Shown here piece after piece: positions 14,718 to 51,900 of a stretch of 64,000 nucleotides of DNA (the first letter of the stretch is position 1; each line of letters starts with the position of its first letter). This stretch comes from Malurus cyaneus samueli (taxonomy: Eukaryota; Chordata; Aves; Passeriformes; Maluridae), in the NCBI GenBank assembly GCA_009741485.1, contig CM019237.1:45735443-45799442 (forward strand), given 5' to 3'. A program made the position numbers and the translations under genes. Below the pieces are notes generated by a model. It had not been told where the DNA came from. It worked only from the letters and a program-made list of their open reading frames with translations, and made no database searches.

Positions 14718-15078
14718 CAGAGCTGTCGGACAGCTATGCCCTTCCTCCATCTGTAATAAGGACAACAATGTTTACTACCATATATTGCTCTAAATCATCA
14801 CAATCTCCTCCCTGTCCTGGGCACTCAGACCCAGCTCAGTGCTGGACTTCCATGCATGAGATGGGATCTGACGTAGGCACCATGAAGTTCATCCTGTGAC
14901 AGCTTGTGGTGAATATCTTAGAAATTTTTTTTTAAATTTTTATTCAAAGTTAGCAGGGTTCCTAAAACAAAGGAAGAAGTTTCAGTCCTGCCTTGCTGTG
15001 CTGGTAGTTGACCTCTGCATGCATAAGGCACCTGGCCTGGGGGATGATCTTCCCTTCATGCTGGCAGTCAGAGACGTC

Positions 15079-15582
15079 TCAGCATCTCCCAGCCACTGCC
15101 AGGAGCAGGAGCAATGCTGACAAGGCAGACTCACGTGCAGAAACCAGAGCCCGCTCCTCTTCTTCAGTGTAGGTACAAAGGTTGTTCAGTCCTTCTGCAG
15201 TCAAACTCTGCAGCTCAGGGCCCCTCACAGCCAAATCCATAACTCTGTGTGCAAGTGGGACTGAAGTGACAAAGCTGAGGGACAGGTTTTCATATGCAAA
15301 AGCTTGGTTCAGCCTGCAGCAGATGGGGGCTAATTCACCTCTGAGCAACACTTCATTATTTAGTGTCACACACAATGGTTCAGAAATAAAATAAAAAGAT
15401 AGAAGTCCCCTTGCTGAATCTCCAGGTCTCTGTAACATTCTGCTTTTGGAGATATTCAAATCCTTTCTCACCAAAGATGGATATGTAACTGTATCTTCTA
15501 CAACACAACCCAATTCCCTGTTCCCTGGTGTAAAGACAGCAGCTCTCACATGCCTCTGCAGCCTCACTTTCCTGCTAGTCAA
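15079..15582 (-). other. Unrecognised 167-codon open frame
   Basis: An open frame on the minus strand, 1.1 kb past the likely ERP27 poly(A) site. The part from about 15400 to 15100 has a protein-like composition: a Leu-rich segment, a run of four Glu, and a Leu-rich hydrophobic end (LLLLLAVAGRC). A donor-like GCAC|GTGAGT occurs near 15136 and a pyrimidine run near 15390, so an exon is possible. I recognise no family. No promoter or neighbouring exon was found, so it may be chance. Confidence 0.2.
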
Positions 15583-16060
15583 ACTGAGCTTCTATCTTAG
15601 ATATTTTGGATGTCCTTTGAGTTCAGATGCTGCTGCAGAGCAAGGGTTCTCATACCACAGTATGTCTGCAATGTTCAGGTGAACAGGGGCCCCTTCATCC
15701 TGCCCTCTGTCAGTTTGCATCTAGCACTTCCTCCCTTTGAAAACCAAACCAGCCTCTGCAGACAGCTCAAAACATCTGGGCCATGTACATCACAAGTTCA
15801 GGTCAGATATAATACAATGGGGCACAAAAACCAAAAATAAAGCAAACAAGAGATTGACCCATGCACATGATTCTGCCTGTGGTTTCTACCTCAAATGCCC
15901 TATCAGAGTGGCTAAACCCACCAAAGCTGCATTGCAGAAGCCTTTGAGCATGGGGATTAAGGCAGACCCCCTGACACTATTGCCACCACATCTGTGCACT
16001 GTGTGCAGTGCCCCAGGGCTGCCTGTGCTGTGAAAGTCCTGCAGAGCACTGCAGAACAGC

Positions 16061-16081
16061 TGGAGGAGGAGGAGGAGGAGG
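16061..16081. repeat. (GGA)n short repeat
   Basis: Six to seven copies of GGA in the ERP27 3' flank. Confidence 0.9.
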
Positions 16082-16655
16082 CTTTTCCTGTGGCTTGCTT
16101 GTGGCTCCCAAGGTTGTTAGTTAGATGCAGAGTTCTGTAGGGTGCAGAGGGAATTAAACTCCCCAGTGTACATAATGAAGCTCATGAAAAGTTATCCCTA
16201 TAATTAGCTGTGTACACAGCGAGCACAGTCACTGGGGACACTGCTTTTACTCCCAGGCTTGTTTGCAGAACCAGAGCTTCACTCATGTCCTATTTTGTTT
16301 CCCTGCAGTACTGAGGAAGAGTCACGTCTCTGTGCCCTATTTCTGCAGCTAACCAAGACACAGACTTCAGACATTTGTGCACCAGGCCAGTGCCCCCACA
16401 CTGTTTACTGTGGACCACTGACCTGCATGGCACTGGCAACTCCCATCCTGGTGGAAATATCTATTCATGATGGGTCCATTTCCACAGGGAATTATTCTTA
16501 GTAACCAACATGACTGGTTAGGCATTGCATTGGTTAAACTCAGAGAAAGGATTTTTTGATCTTATTCACTCATTAATACAGAGACTTTGTCCTTAAGTGG
16601 AAGACAAGGGGGATATAACATATTTGCATAAAAATTCAGGCTATTCACTTACTGC

Positions 16656-16661
16656 TTTATT
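16656..16661 (-). terminator. Candidate poly(A) signal of ERP27
   Basis: AATAAA on the minus strand, about 435 bp past the ERP27 stop codon. It is the first canonical hexamer I saw downstream in this orientation, giving a plausible 3' UTR length. Confidence 0.5.
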
Positions 16662-17095
16662 TAGTAAAATAAATGGAAAATTTCATGTGACATCAAGCAA
16701 CAAATCTGTTTGTAGTATCAAGAAAGGCTGACAGTAAATTCCAGCATGGCACCAAAAACCAAAAGAATGAGGAAAACAGATCCTGGGAAATACTAGCTTT
16801 ATCTCTGATATTGCTGTTTCACAATGCTGCTCTTTGCTCCAACAGTGTGACACAAAATTACATACTGTACGGCAATTCTAGAGGTCCTGAGGTACTGAAA
16901 AAAGAGATCTGGAGCCAACAAATGAGAACAAATAAGAGAGGAGAGATGCTTGAAGAGAACAGGCAGCATATATGTACACAGAATGATGATGGGAATCTGA
17001 TTGACTTGGCTCAGGAATTGCTGAGCTGGAGGACAGAGTGAACTCTTCATACACCAGAAACTCTGGCTACAATCATCCTGTTGGCTGAGAAAGAA

Positions 17096-36396
<19,301 letters not shown>

Positions 36397-37141
36397 GGTA
36401 CCAGCTTGCCTTCTTGCCATGCCACCCTGCTCCGGTCCTCTGCTCAGCATGGGACACGTCAGCTGCTGTGGGGACCTACAGTCTCTCCTAGGGCGGTGGG
36501 AAGCGAGCAGCTGGCCCAGGGCAAAGCCTTCAGCTCCTGAGATAACTGCCTGGCTGGAGAAAGCCCCTCCCCGCTGAGCAGGAATCAGCCTCGGCGAGCT
36601 GCACTAACAATGCTGTTGGTGTGTCCTTACCTGCAGCACTGGATGGACATCTCAGCTGCCCTGCACCTTTGTGACCAGCTGCCCCAGCTGGGTTAAGAAC
36701 AACCCTCTGCAGGTGCTGGATCCCAGAGGCTGATGTTCCCTTGTCTTTGGCGAGCAGGCAGCCACAGGGAGACACAGCTCTTGCAAGAGCTCTGGGGAAC
36801 AGCTGCTATGGTAAGTGCTAAACATGAGAAGGGTATGTTACAGCTCCCTGGCTCATTCAGTTGCCATCTGGGATGAGAGGTGGGGGCTGTCTACCCCTGG
36901 AGTCTATCCCCACCACAGCCCAGACTTTGAGGCTTCAAAGGATTCATGAAATCCCTGAAGGAAACAGTTCTGAAATAATTTGCTTATGGAGTAAGGCTGA
37001 TGTTTTGAAGGAGGAGGGCCATTTCCCTGCTGAAATATGCTCTTAAGCCTTCCTATAATGCATTCTTCATATATACATCACTGAAAAACATGCTCTAGAA
37101 AATAATGTGACACTCATGCAGAAAAGAAGAAAGAAACTGGT

Positions 37142-37147
37142 TTTATT
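37142..37147 (-). terminator. Candidate poly(A) signal of ARHGDIB
   Basis: AATAAA on the minus strand about 570 bp after the stop codon, giving a 3' UTR similar in length to what is known in mammals. The ERP27 start codon is only about 750 bp further downstream. Confidence 0.55.
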
Positions 37148-37716
37148 CTTGGACACTGAAGTCTTGTTACGGCATCTAGCTGCATTCCCCCTGACTGGCA
37201 TTGCCTGCACAAGGATGGATTTTAACAGGGTAGGGCACCAGATACAGACCAGGAGACCATCACGGGAGGTAAGTAACCATTTACAATGAGTCAGAGCACA
37301 TGGCAAATGTAACTCAAGACAGGGATTTTCCAGGGACCAGTCCGCCCTGCCAGGTGATCTTGTTTCCTAGAAAAGGCACTTCCGGGACCGGAGTTGGTAC
37401 AGGAGAGGTGGGGACAACAGCAGGAAGTACTGGGAGAGAGGGAGGGAGATGCTTCCCAATTTAACCCATTACGGTGTCATGATGGGGTGGTGCTGAGAAC
37501 GGCTGGGTTATTTTCAGAGTATCAGAAGAAGCAGCAAAGGTTGCCTGCAGGGCTGTGCGTCAACCACGGCTGGCACAGAGCCCCAGCACCCACAGGAAGG
37601 GCTGCTGGGGCTCTGGTCAACCATGCTGGCAGGAAGGAGTTGTGGTGGGCATGGCCCACCTGGAGACTGGTGCAGGAGGCAAGGGGATGGGAAGGGGGAA
37701 GGCAAATTGGGTGAAC

Positions 37717-42148
<4,432 letters not shown>

Positions 42149-43396
42149 GGTCACTTGGTCTGGGTAACAGAGGAGGGGCAGTCAATGAGGTTGCTCTGGG
42201 TGGGGGTGGCGTCCCCAGGGACACAGTGTGGCTCAGTCCCCCTGACAGGCAGGCACCCACCCAGTGCCGAAGGCAGCAGGATTCTTACAGGCAAATGGCG
42301 ACGGTGATCAGCTGCAATCCCGACCCTGCCGTGCTGATATTCTGGCTCAAACACGATCCCACTCTACCCCCCGCTCCTCTCTCCCTGCAGGCACCACGCG
42401 CACACGCAGACCTACACCATTCTTCCCTCGCAGGGAGGAGGTGCAGGAGCAGAGGCTGAAACCAGAGTGATTTACAGCCACTCTGCAGCACAATTGTGGC
42501 TGGCAACCCTGCAATTACGAGCCATCTTACAAGGTTTCAGCGCACACCAGCTATCTCGAACAAAGAGCCACTGCCACGAACTGGAGCACAGATACACAAA
42601 TAAAAATGTTTCATTCACCTTCTCATAATGGGTTAAAAGCCACATTTCATGGAAAGATCGAATACCTGACAGCCACTTCCTTAGATTAGCAAGTCAGCTG
42701 AAGCTCTCAAGGAGGCAGGACAGCCTATCTGCTGGCATTCCGTGTGCTCCCACTAACAGCTCACTGAAAGCACTGATCAGGACTCCTTCCCACTGAGGAA
42801 GGAAGCGTGGTGGTGACCACAGAACATCCATGCAGAACCGTGCTGCTCCAGGAGGGCTTCTCGGAATGGAGACGGGACAGATGGGACACGCACCGCTGAA
42901 CGGCAGAAAGGGGGCATCCCAAATGAGAGCCAGGGCAGGGAAATAGCAACCAATGGGCAGCCACAGCATGGGATGGGGGAACAGGAGACAGGCAGGAGAG
43001 GTAAGCAATGCTGTGCCAGGTCCTCCTCAGTCAGCTGCCTGCCTTGTGGAGCCAGACTCATGGTCCTAGACACCTTTCTACCCTTCAGAGAAAGGCTGAA
43101 AAACTCAGCAGTAACCTGGAACAGCGGTAGTTGTCACAAATGGCCGAGCTATTCCTTGTACTTTGGCAGCAATAGGATTTGATCAAGCTACACAGATCAT
43201 TCCGTTCACTTCCACTTACGCTTCTTTGAGACTGTCCCTATTAAAAAGTCCCCTTTTGCTCGCTTACTTGCAATTTTCCAAACAAATCATTTGTCTTTCT
43301 CTGAAACTGTGGCCTTAATATTTACCCCTGCTCCCAAATGTTAAACTGGAAGCTAATGCAATAACTTTTTCATTCATTAAAACAGAAAGGAAATAC

Positions 43397-43426
43397 AAAA
43401 AAAAAAAAGAAAAAAAAAGAAAAAAC
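43397..43426. repeat. A-rich run in ARHGDIB intron 1
   Basis: A12 G A8 G A6 pattern, uninterrupted by C or T. Confidence 0.9.
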
Positions 43427-45592
43427 AACTGTTCAAGGTAAATCAGCAAGTGGTATCAGGCAGCACTAAGTAACAGGCAGACCTCCCAGAGCAATTCCAG
43501 TGCAGGGAAGAAATATAATCAAGTATATTGGCATGTTTCAAGAGACAGAGAATGACTGAGCAGCACAGGAAAAAGAAGATTAAGTCAGGTATTCTAATGG
43601 GATACGGACACTGCAAGACGACTTTGTAATTTTGTGGTGAGGAACTAGTGCAGAGTGGGCAGCTGGGAAATAAAAGGGAATCTTAACCCAAACAAACAGG
43701 AAAAAGAGCAGGTCCTAGCAGCTGAGTAACCCTGGCTCAGTTCATGCCCAGTTCTAGGAGTGTGCAGTACCCAAATACCACAGGAAAGGCCCGCAGGAAA
43801 GGCCCTTGAGCTCATCCTCGTGAGAAAGGAAACCAAAAGCTCCCTCTTGAAAGCAACAATTACAGATGCCCCACCACTCTGTGGCCCCAGCACAGTTGCC
43901 TCAGAAAGTCTCATGATCCCCTCAGTGCTACTCCACATCCAGCACAGCAAGAGGCTGTGACGAGCCATGACAGCCATTGCCTTCCACTCGGGCTCCAGCT
44001 GCAGGTCTGAGCACTGTCCCAACTCTCTTGCAATGCCAGGTCACATCTGCTCCCAACACAAGCACAGAGCAGAGGTGCCTGCCTGCCCCCATCCTCCCAC
44101 ATCCACATCTTGTGGTTTATCGCAGCAGAGGGACAGACACAGAAAATGCAAAGAGACATCTCTGTCCACAAGCAGAGAAAAGGCAGAGCCAGGACCAGGT
44201 GAGCTGGTTGCTCCCCATCCCTCAGACCTTCCCTTTGCATCACATATGCCGCAGAGACTGTCCCTGCCAGCCCGTGGGGGTGGCTCAGTTGAGGGGGAAT
44301 GCTTTTAGATTCTGAAAACCTCCCAGAAAGGTGGACAGACAACCTGCCGTGCCAACAGCAAGATCCTGCAGGGAACAGGACCAGCCAGGCTGTCTGAAAT
44401 GAACAAGCCCTGGCTCACAGGAGTCTCAGGATGGCACCGATCAGACTACGTTCTGGCGTTTTTCCCCAAGCCATGGACCTGGCACTGCCTTCCTGCCAAA
44501 TTCCAAGGCAGGCGGTCACCAAGAGGAAAGCTTCAATCTCAGTGGCTCCTGCCTCTGCTTGCTCCGGCTTTGGAGCTGGTCGCCTCTGCAAGCTGAGACA
44601 CATTCCTGAGCTCAGGCACCACTGCTACCCCACAGAGAGCATGTTGCTGTTCCTGAGGGGTTCCTGAGGTTCTGTGCCACTGCCCAGGTCAAGACCTAAT
44701 GTGGACCCCCCCACTCAGACCAAGAACCTCATTAAAATGAGAAAATTAACCCTACATTGCTCTATGCAAGGAGAATTCTGTGTGATTTGTGTCTTGCCCT
44801 GGCACATTTTTGTTGTGTTCCTGCAGCCCCAGCCCACAGTCCTGCGTCACCTGCACCTCTGAGGCCCGGCAGCACACAGGAAACAGCAGGGAGAGGGCAA
44901 GGGCAGAATTAGGAATCCCTGCTGGAGACAGATGGCTGCAGGAAGCAAGGAAGGATTCATGCCTTGAGGAGAATGCGAGCGTCTCGCAGCTGGGCTCTGC
45001 CGATGCCGTGCATGGGCAGCTGCCCTCGCACCTGCCGCGGGACGGTGCAGTGACAAGGTGGATGGTGGGCACCTCCTGGTCCCCCCCTGCCTCCACGGGG
45101 CATAAAAGCGGGTGTCAGAGGGACAGCATTTTACTTCCCCTCCGTCTGCCCATCACTCCTCCAAACCAACCCCCGGCCGAGGGCTCATCTCCAGGAAGCG
45201 GGTTTAGCAGGGAGGAAGTAATTTTCCGTGATGGGGGAGAAACGCACCGGACTCAGCAGCGCCCCCAGCCCTGGCCTCCCCACGCCACCCCGGGGTGCGG
45301 GGACAGAAGGGTAGCGCAGTGCCCGGGCAGCGCCGTGCACCAGCCCGCCGGGATACACGGCACCGCCACCCCGGCACCGCGGGGCCTCTTCCCTTCCGCC
45401 GCCCCTCGCCCCATCGCAGCGCAAAGCCTGACTTTCCCCGGGCTCTGCCCGTCGCCCTGGGCAGGAGCGGGCACCGGCGCTAGCCACGGCGAACAAAGGC
45501 GCAAAGTTGCGCGGCGCCGGCGGGGAGCGGGCGGGGGGTGCGCCCGATCCGCTGTGGCTGCCCCGCTCCCCCCGCGCTCCCCTCGCACTCAC

Positions 45593-45680
45593 CAGCCGAG
45601 CGGCGCCTGCGGCCGGGGTCCTCCTCTGCTGTCAGCGCTCAGCCTCGAGCTTTGGCAGTTGGACAGGAAGGAAGTTGGTG
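45593..45680 (-). other. ARHGDIB: Likely non-coding first exon of ARHGDIB
   Basis: On the minus strand a strong donor, CTG|GTGAGTGCG, ends at 45593 inside the CpG-rich block. It could splice to the acceptor of exon 2 at 42159. The upstream edge (transcription start) is not determined; 45680 is a rough value. Two GGAA (ETS-type) cores, in ACAGGAAGGAAG on the plus strand, lie at about 45662-45674, which would suit a blood-cell promoter. Confidence 0.5.
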
Positions 45681-45715
45681 AAGAGAGGAAAAAAAAATAA
45701 CACTCACAGCAGCAG

Positions 45716-45733
45716 AAAAAAAAAAAAAAAAAA
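45716..45733. repeat. A18 run at the ARHGDIB promoter
   Basis: Eighteen A bases within the CpG island, close to the likely transcription start of ARHGDIB. The sense strand of that gene reads T18. Confidence 0.95.
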
Positions 45734-45960
45734 GAGGAGCCGCGGCAGCAGCAGCCCACCCGCAGAGGAAGCCCTGCGCGGCCCCGCATGCTGCGGCGCT
45801 CCACCGCCTGCCCCGCTTTGTCTGCGCTCCCGCCCGCCCGGCGCCGCGCTGCGCTCTTTTTGCACAGAGGTGCACAGGGCTTTGTCTGCGAAGCGGAGCC
45901 CGGCCACGGACGCGGGAGTGCTCGCCGTGCTCGGCTTCGGGCTCTCGGTGAGGGCTGCTG

Positions 45961-48900
45961 TGCCTGGGAGCCAAGGGGGTAATGGCTTTGTTTTTCTCCC
46001 CGGGCTTTTATTTTGTTTTATTTTCCTGATGTAATTAAGGTCGGTGTCAAAAAGTGTCGCTGATATGTACCGATTAAAATATCGGAGAATGAGGTTGTGT
46101 ATTCCTGCATACGTGGGAAGGGGTATTGCAAATGGAGGTCGTTATGAACCTCATTTTTCCTGCTACCTGCTGCACTTAATGAGCTTATTGTTTCCAACTC
46201 CCAGCCGTTCTCACACAAGCAGTTTCAAAAATCAGCTACCTCTGGAAGAACAAGCTCTCGTTTCTCATGGTTGCTTAAATTATCTGAAAGATGTTACACA
46301 GCTTCCTTTCTGAAATACGAGCAGATTTCCTCTTTCTTCGCCGCTCATGGAGTGCCCATTTAGTTCATCAGTCACAAATCCTTCACGTACATAGTCCTCA
46401 GTGCACAGCAAATTAGATCATTGGTTTGCAAGCAACATATCTGGACCTGCAACAACTGATAGACTGCTCTTATGCATTTACAGAAGCAAAATAAGCAAAG
46501 CATATTTATTGCCAGTGGGCTTTAATTCACAGACCCGTATCCTCACGTCCATTAAAAAAAGTTTATTGGATCCAAATTTTTAAAGGATGTAAACTGAGGA
46601 AAAGGGCTCTTCTTTAGGGATGGACAGGTCTCAGAAGAGGGAGATTGATTTTTCCAGCCAGACGTTGCTTTTAGGCTATGGGTGGCACAATGATTCTTAC
46701 CTCTTGTATTTCAAGGGACAAACAGAGCATGTGTCTGACACTGGATTCCCATTTATCAGGGCTAGAGCCTCAGAAACATTTTAAGCTTCCATGAATTACT
46801 TTCACCATCAGGAAAAAATATTTTACTCTCTGCTACTCTTTTTCACTGCTACACTAACCCTCCCCTTGGGCCAGCACAAGGAAACTGACTTGAATAAAGT
46901 ACTGAGATGAGTTTAAATGGTACCAGAGAAAAAAATATGTAAGCAAATGCCTAAGTACGTACTGCTGAGTTTTCAACACAGATAGGTATTCCCATACTTG
47001 TTCATGATGGATAAAAATGGCTAAAGCTTTATGCCAGCACCAGTGGCTGAGTGGGACAAGGAGGAGGAAAGGACAAAGCAAATTCTTTCAACTACAGTGC
47101 CACTTTATGGTGGCTCATATTGTTCATGTAGACAGTCCGGTCCTGGGGCAGCTGTGAAGAGTTGGATGCGTTAACTATGAAGCTTTGGGGAAGCCCCTCT
47201 GTCTTGTCCATCAGCGTTTTGTCTTGGTTTCTTTGCTGTCTGGACTCTCTGATTTCAGTAGGCTTCCCAGTTTATACTGAGAGACCAGAACACAGTTTCA
47301 CTGGGAGGACATGTGGGTTGAGGTTACTGTTCACTCACAACTTGGTTTGAAATTGCCTTGGTTTTAGCAACTATGTACAGTACAGTTGTAACTAGTGTTA
47401 CTGCACTCATTCCTGCTGAGAATAGTTGAGATTAGCTCAGTCTCTTTTGTGGGTTTATTTTTAGTTAAACACCAGACTGCATGTGCATTGTGTAGCTATT
47501 TGCACACTATTTCTAAACACATGTGAGCATACATTAAGATCAGTTTATCCACAAATATGCATAAAGGTACAGGGATGTATTGCTGTGTGCAACTAGCTGT
47601 ATGCAGGTACACTCAGCCTACATGGGTTCATCTGCCTAGCATGCCGGGGGAACAGATTTTGCTCCTAGATTAGAAATTAGTCAGTACATAATCATGGGGA
47701 CATCATGTAATTGCTCTGTGCTTCATCTTCCGATTGATAAACAGTGTGAGAAGGAGCTGTAGAAGTTGGAATCACACCATGCCAAACAGATGGGAACTTA
47801 GAAGCCAGGCATCATCCTTTGGGTCAGCATATCCAACATCCTCCTGGGGAACCACGTCACTCCTCCGCTGGAAGAAAGAAAAGGTTTGAACCACAGTGGA
47901 GCAGAACATCAGTGAAAGCAAATCTCTACCACCAACTATTTCATCTCTGACAAACTGATGCCATGCCATGAAGATCATCTCTTGGCAGACAGTGTCCAAC
48001 CCCAGGCAGTTCTTTTTTCTGTGACAGAAGGAGGCAGGGACAACGGTTAAAGTGTACCTGCTTTATTGCAAAAAAGCATGGTAAAATCTCAAATGTGTTC
48101 TTAGCTGAAAAACACTACTTTCCACTTAAAATTTTATGATTAGGTCTTATTTTATTTTACCCCACTGATACCAGTTGATTGTACAGTTAGAAGAATACAT
48201 TAATAGGTATGATCAACTGCTAGTGTCTAAGCTTATTTCAAAAATTTTATGCAAAATTTTAAATGCATGCCCTTCAACTATACAGCTTTTACTCCCCAGA
48301 ATCATATGTGTCTGTAGCACCATACTGGAAACAGCAAGTCTTGAGTTCTTTTAAAACTGTAAGATTTTTAAAAATTAAGTATCATTTTTCTATTTGAATT
48401 TGGATTGCTGCCGTTAGATATCCAGTATTTATGGATTTGAGTTTTTACAGTGGTGGTACATTGCAGCTTTGTGCTGCTAAATGTCATCTCCATCTTCTGT
48501 GGAACAGGTCGCTGCATTTGAGGAACAGAACTATTTTATGACCTTTTGATGTGACTAATCCAGAAAAATTTTGCCTGTTAGAATCTCTTAGTTTCACCTA
48601 CTCTTAATTTCCAAAACTAGTTTGGAGTTGAAATTTCCCAGGCTGGAAGCTTTGAAGGGAAAAATAAAAAGAGATTTCAGTCCAGGTATGGAACCTGTTT
48701 TTGTAATTTTAAGAGGTTCAACAGAGCCTCCATTTTTATGCTGCTCTTATAAAGTGATTTGGAACTACTAATTTGCATTTTCACTGAACTCAGTACATAG
48801 TATTACTAACTTAGATTTCTCTCTAATGAGTAACATTGCTGAATCCTGTCACTGTCGTGAGTTTTGCCTCCTCCTCAAATTTCTTACATTCTCCAGGAAG

Positions 48901-51900
48901 GCTACAGGTGACATGCTGGGAAGACAGCCTCAAGGTTCAGCAAGTTCACGTCAGCAGGTGCTGCAAGGTAGGTGTCAGTTTAGGCCGTGGGTGTCCCCTA
49001 GATTGTGTCCCCAGATGATGTCCCTCACTACATGCAGAGATCCTCTTCCCTGCAGCGATAGGAGGAGGTAATCCGGCCCTGAGCAGTCACGAGGGGATGG
49101 GAACGGAGGAAGGTGACAGGTAAGGGAGCTCAGACACGAGACCTTTCCCTGCCACATGGGGATCATTCACTGCACCACGAGGCGCCACCCAACTCTTTGG
49201 TAATCCCAACACTGCCTTCTCTGACTCTCAGTTAAGTGGGATAAATGGGATGATACAGCCAATGAAGCATGAATTCATCCCATCTTAATAAAACACAGGC
49301 ACAAATTGCCCCAGGACTGGCTCTAAAAGTCAGCATCCTAAGGTTGATCTGGTTGTGCCTAGGAGAGGTGGTGCCTGTTTTCTACTTACTTGGTGCTACT
49401 CACCCCTTCTGAAGTGCTGCAAAGGGATGTGCAGCCTTGGGGTGGGAAGGGAAGGAAGAAATGGAAGCTGGATAAAATGCCAGGTAAGGGAGCCAGTGTT
49501 CAGCATGGAGAGCAAGCAGAGAGAAGGCACTTTGAGGGGCTGACACAGAGACCCTGATAACTCAGTTTCCCAACCCCAAATCACGTGGGAATCCCTTCAA
49601 ACCACCCAGCTACCAGACTTGAGGGATTTCAACTGGATGAAGAACTGACCCCTAAAAACATGACTCTGTTCCACCTCTCCTGCTCCTCCAGAAGTGATTT
49701 TTTTGAAAGATGGAGAGATTGAAGATTTAATACTTGTCTAAGCAGCTTTCAAGCTTGTTAAAGTGCTAATCCCATAACCCCCATCACAAGCCTGAAAGTG
49801 TGCAAAGACTTCACATGTCACTTCTGGATGACTCATATCCCCTGGGGGAGCAAGGGAAGCAGGAAGACACAGGAAGGAAAAGTATTTGGTTGGGGGTGTA
49901 AGGGTAGGGGCAAATCAGAGCCAGTTTCCTCCAGAGGCTAGCCTGAGAAAGGCTGAGGATGGGCAGAGCAGCTCAGTGAAGGAGAGAGAGGGAGAGCTCA
50001 GTGGATGGGAGGGAGGGAGGGGACAGGACTTGGTGAAGGGAAGACAGTCCCTGTCATCAGAGAGCAGGGGTGTCTTCTCTGCATCCCCTGGATTCCAGAG
50101 CCTGGCATGGAGGGAAACAGCTTTTGCTCTCCATCCCTCACTAGATGCCGTGGCAGAAGTCAGTGTTCTGCTGGGGAAGGTGTCCTAGAGAAGTCACCCA
50201 GCAGAGCTGGATTTAAAAGAGGACTGGATTATTTTAGGACCTCTCAGAAAACAGGTGGTTATGTAAGGTCAAATCTCAGCAAGTGTAATCAAATCTCAGT
50301 TCTAAGCTGATCACCAGGCAGGGTGTTAGGAGGTATTTACTCAAGCATTCCTCCCTGTGTGGTGACTTTCCTCTGAAACAACCAGAACTGAAGCTGGAAC
50401 TAAATTAGGAAAGCTGTGGCATCCTCTCCTCCTCTGCTGACCTTGGGAAATCTCCCTTGCCAGCTGCACCCTGACATTCCTCTGCTAAACACTGCCCTCA
50501 ACAAAGGAACTTGATTTCATACTGGAATTTATGGCTTCTTGTCAGGTTGTGTCCAGTCTCTGCTACCTCTTAAGTGCCTTATGTACCTCAGTGTTTTGCC
50601 TGTAGCTCAGGCCAGGCTGCTTGCAGCTATATAAGCTATCTCTGAAGCCATGAGACAATAATTACCAGCAACATTTTTTCCTTTATTGCACTTGTGCTGT
50701 TCCCATATTATTGGTCTCACAGCCCTGCCTCCATCAACCCCCACAGTGTTATTATGGTGGATTCTCATGGAAGAATTGCTCTTCCTCCCACTCCTTCTTT
50801 TTCTCTTGTATTGTAGACTTCAGTATATAAAGGAGGAAACCAAATGTGGTGCTCAACAAAAGAGCCAACGGCTATTTAAATTCTTGGTAAATATTATCCA
50901 ATATTATATATTCACAGAAGACTAACAAGCAACAAATGTGCAGCATTTGCATGATGAGCATTCTCCTCCCAGATCTAATAGAAACACAACCAGAAATAAC
51001 CCATAGGAGGTTAAGTGGGTCTTGATGAAGAGTGTCTCATGCTAAGGGGAATCGTGGCAGAGAAATAATCATACTGGCCATTTTCACTGTTATCACCTGC
51101 AGCATTGGAGAGAGCCCTCAGAGGAGGATATTCCTCTGGGATGCCATCATTGCCCTTCACAGCTTGCAAGTGGGGAAAAAGTCCCCTTTTTCTCTGTCTC
51201 CTTTTCCTTTATTTTCCTTTTCTTTCTAGAAATAACTTTCAGCATTGCAGCCGAAGTGTGCCATCAGCTGTCAGTGTGCCACAAATAAATCTTCATGTGT
51301 ACAAAACTGTCAGAGCATCCTTTGTGCAACATGTACATGCCCCACATGCAATGATGATGCTAAACGATTCACTTAGTCTAGGGTGTGTGTATGATGTGTG
51401 ACTGGACCAGGAAGCAAACTGCAGTTCCATGTTATTGGAACAGAAATATCCATAGTGACCTCCCAGTAAGAAGCACATTGTAGAGGTGGGTATACCTCCA
51501 GTGGAAAACAAGAGTGTAGAAGATCTAAAGTTTTTTTGTTTTTTTTTTAAAAGGGTTGGAATCTCACAGTGAAAAGCCATTCAAAACAAAAACAAATAAG
51601 CAAACAACCAAACACTACAACATTAAGCTTGACACATGTGCAAGATCCTGATGGGACAACAAGACGGCTTAGTACTAGTTGTACACTAGTAGTACCCCTA
51701 AGCAATAAAAGGAGAAAATAATTTTTTTTTAAAATTGATTCAGATTTTCATCCCCTAGCTTCTCCCCTTAACAATTATTTCCACCAGGGATCTGCTATCA
51801 AATGGCAGCTCGAGCATTTAACATCCATGTGTCTGGGAGTTGAGCAGCAACCCAAGAGACCGAGATAATGGAGCAGGAAGAGCTGCCTCCTCTGCCCATT

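Larger units (their letters stand above)
45260..45960. promoter_or_regulatory. CpG island at the 5' end of ARHGDIB
   Basis: This stretch is strongly GC-rich with many CpG dinucleotides, unlike the AT-rich sequence on both sides, and it contains the candidate first exon of ARHGDIB. Long frames open on both strands here (for example 44789-45700 plus and 45639-45974 minus) are expected in such GC-rich DNA and have no recognisable protein. An A18 run at 45716-45733 interrupts it. Confidence 0.65.

Noticed and set aside
1..15000. Search for MGP, the next gene in the human order
   Set aside because: No sequence encoding its conserved Gla-domain or C-terminal segment was seen on either strand.
36530..36780. 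Possible ERP27 first exon ending at the good donor CTGCAG|GTAAGG near 36631
   Set aside because: The only nearby ATG gives a few codons and the wrong phase for exon 2, with no signal peptide. The exon at 36396-36303 fits in phase and character. This donor could still belong to an upstream non-coding exon.
44789..45700. 303-codon open frame on the plus strand
   Set aside because: It runs into the CpG island at the ARHGDIB 5' end, has a low-complexity Pro/Arg/Gly-rich translation and no family motif. GC-rich DNA has few stop codons by chance.
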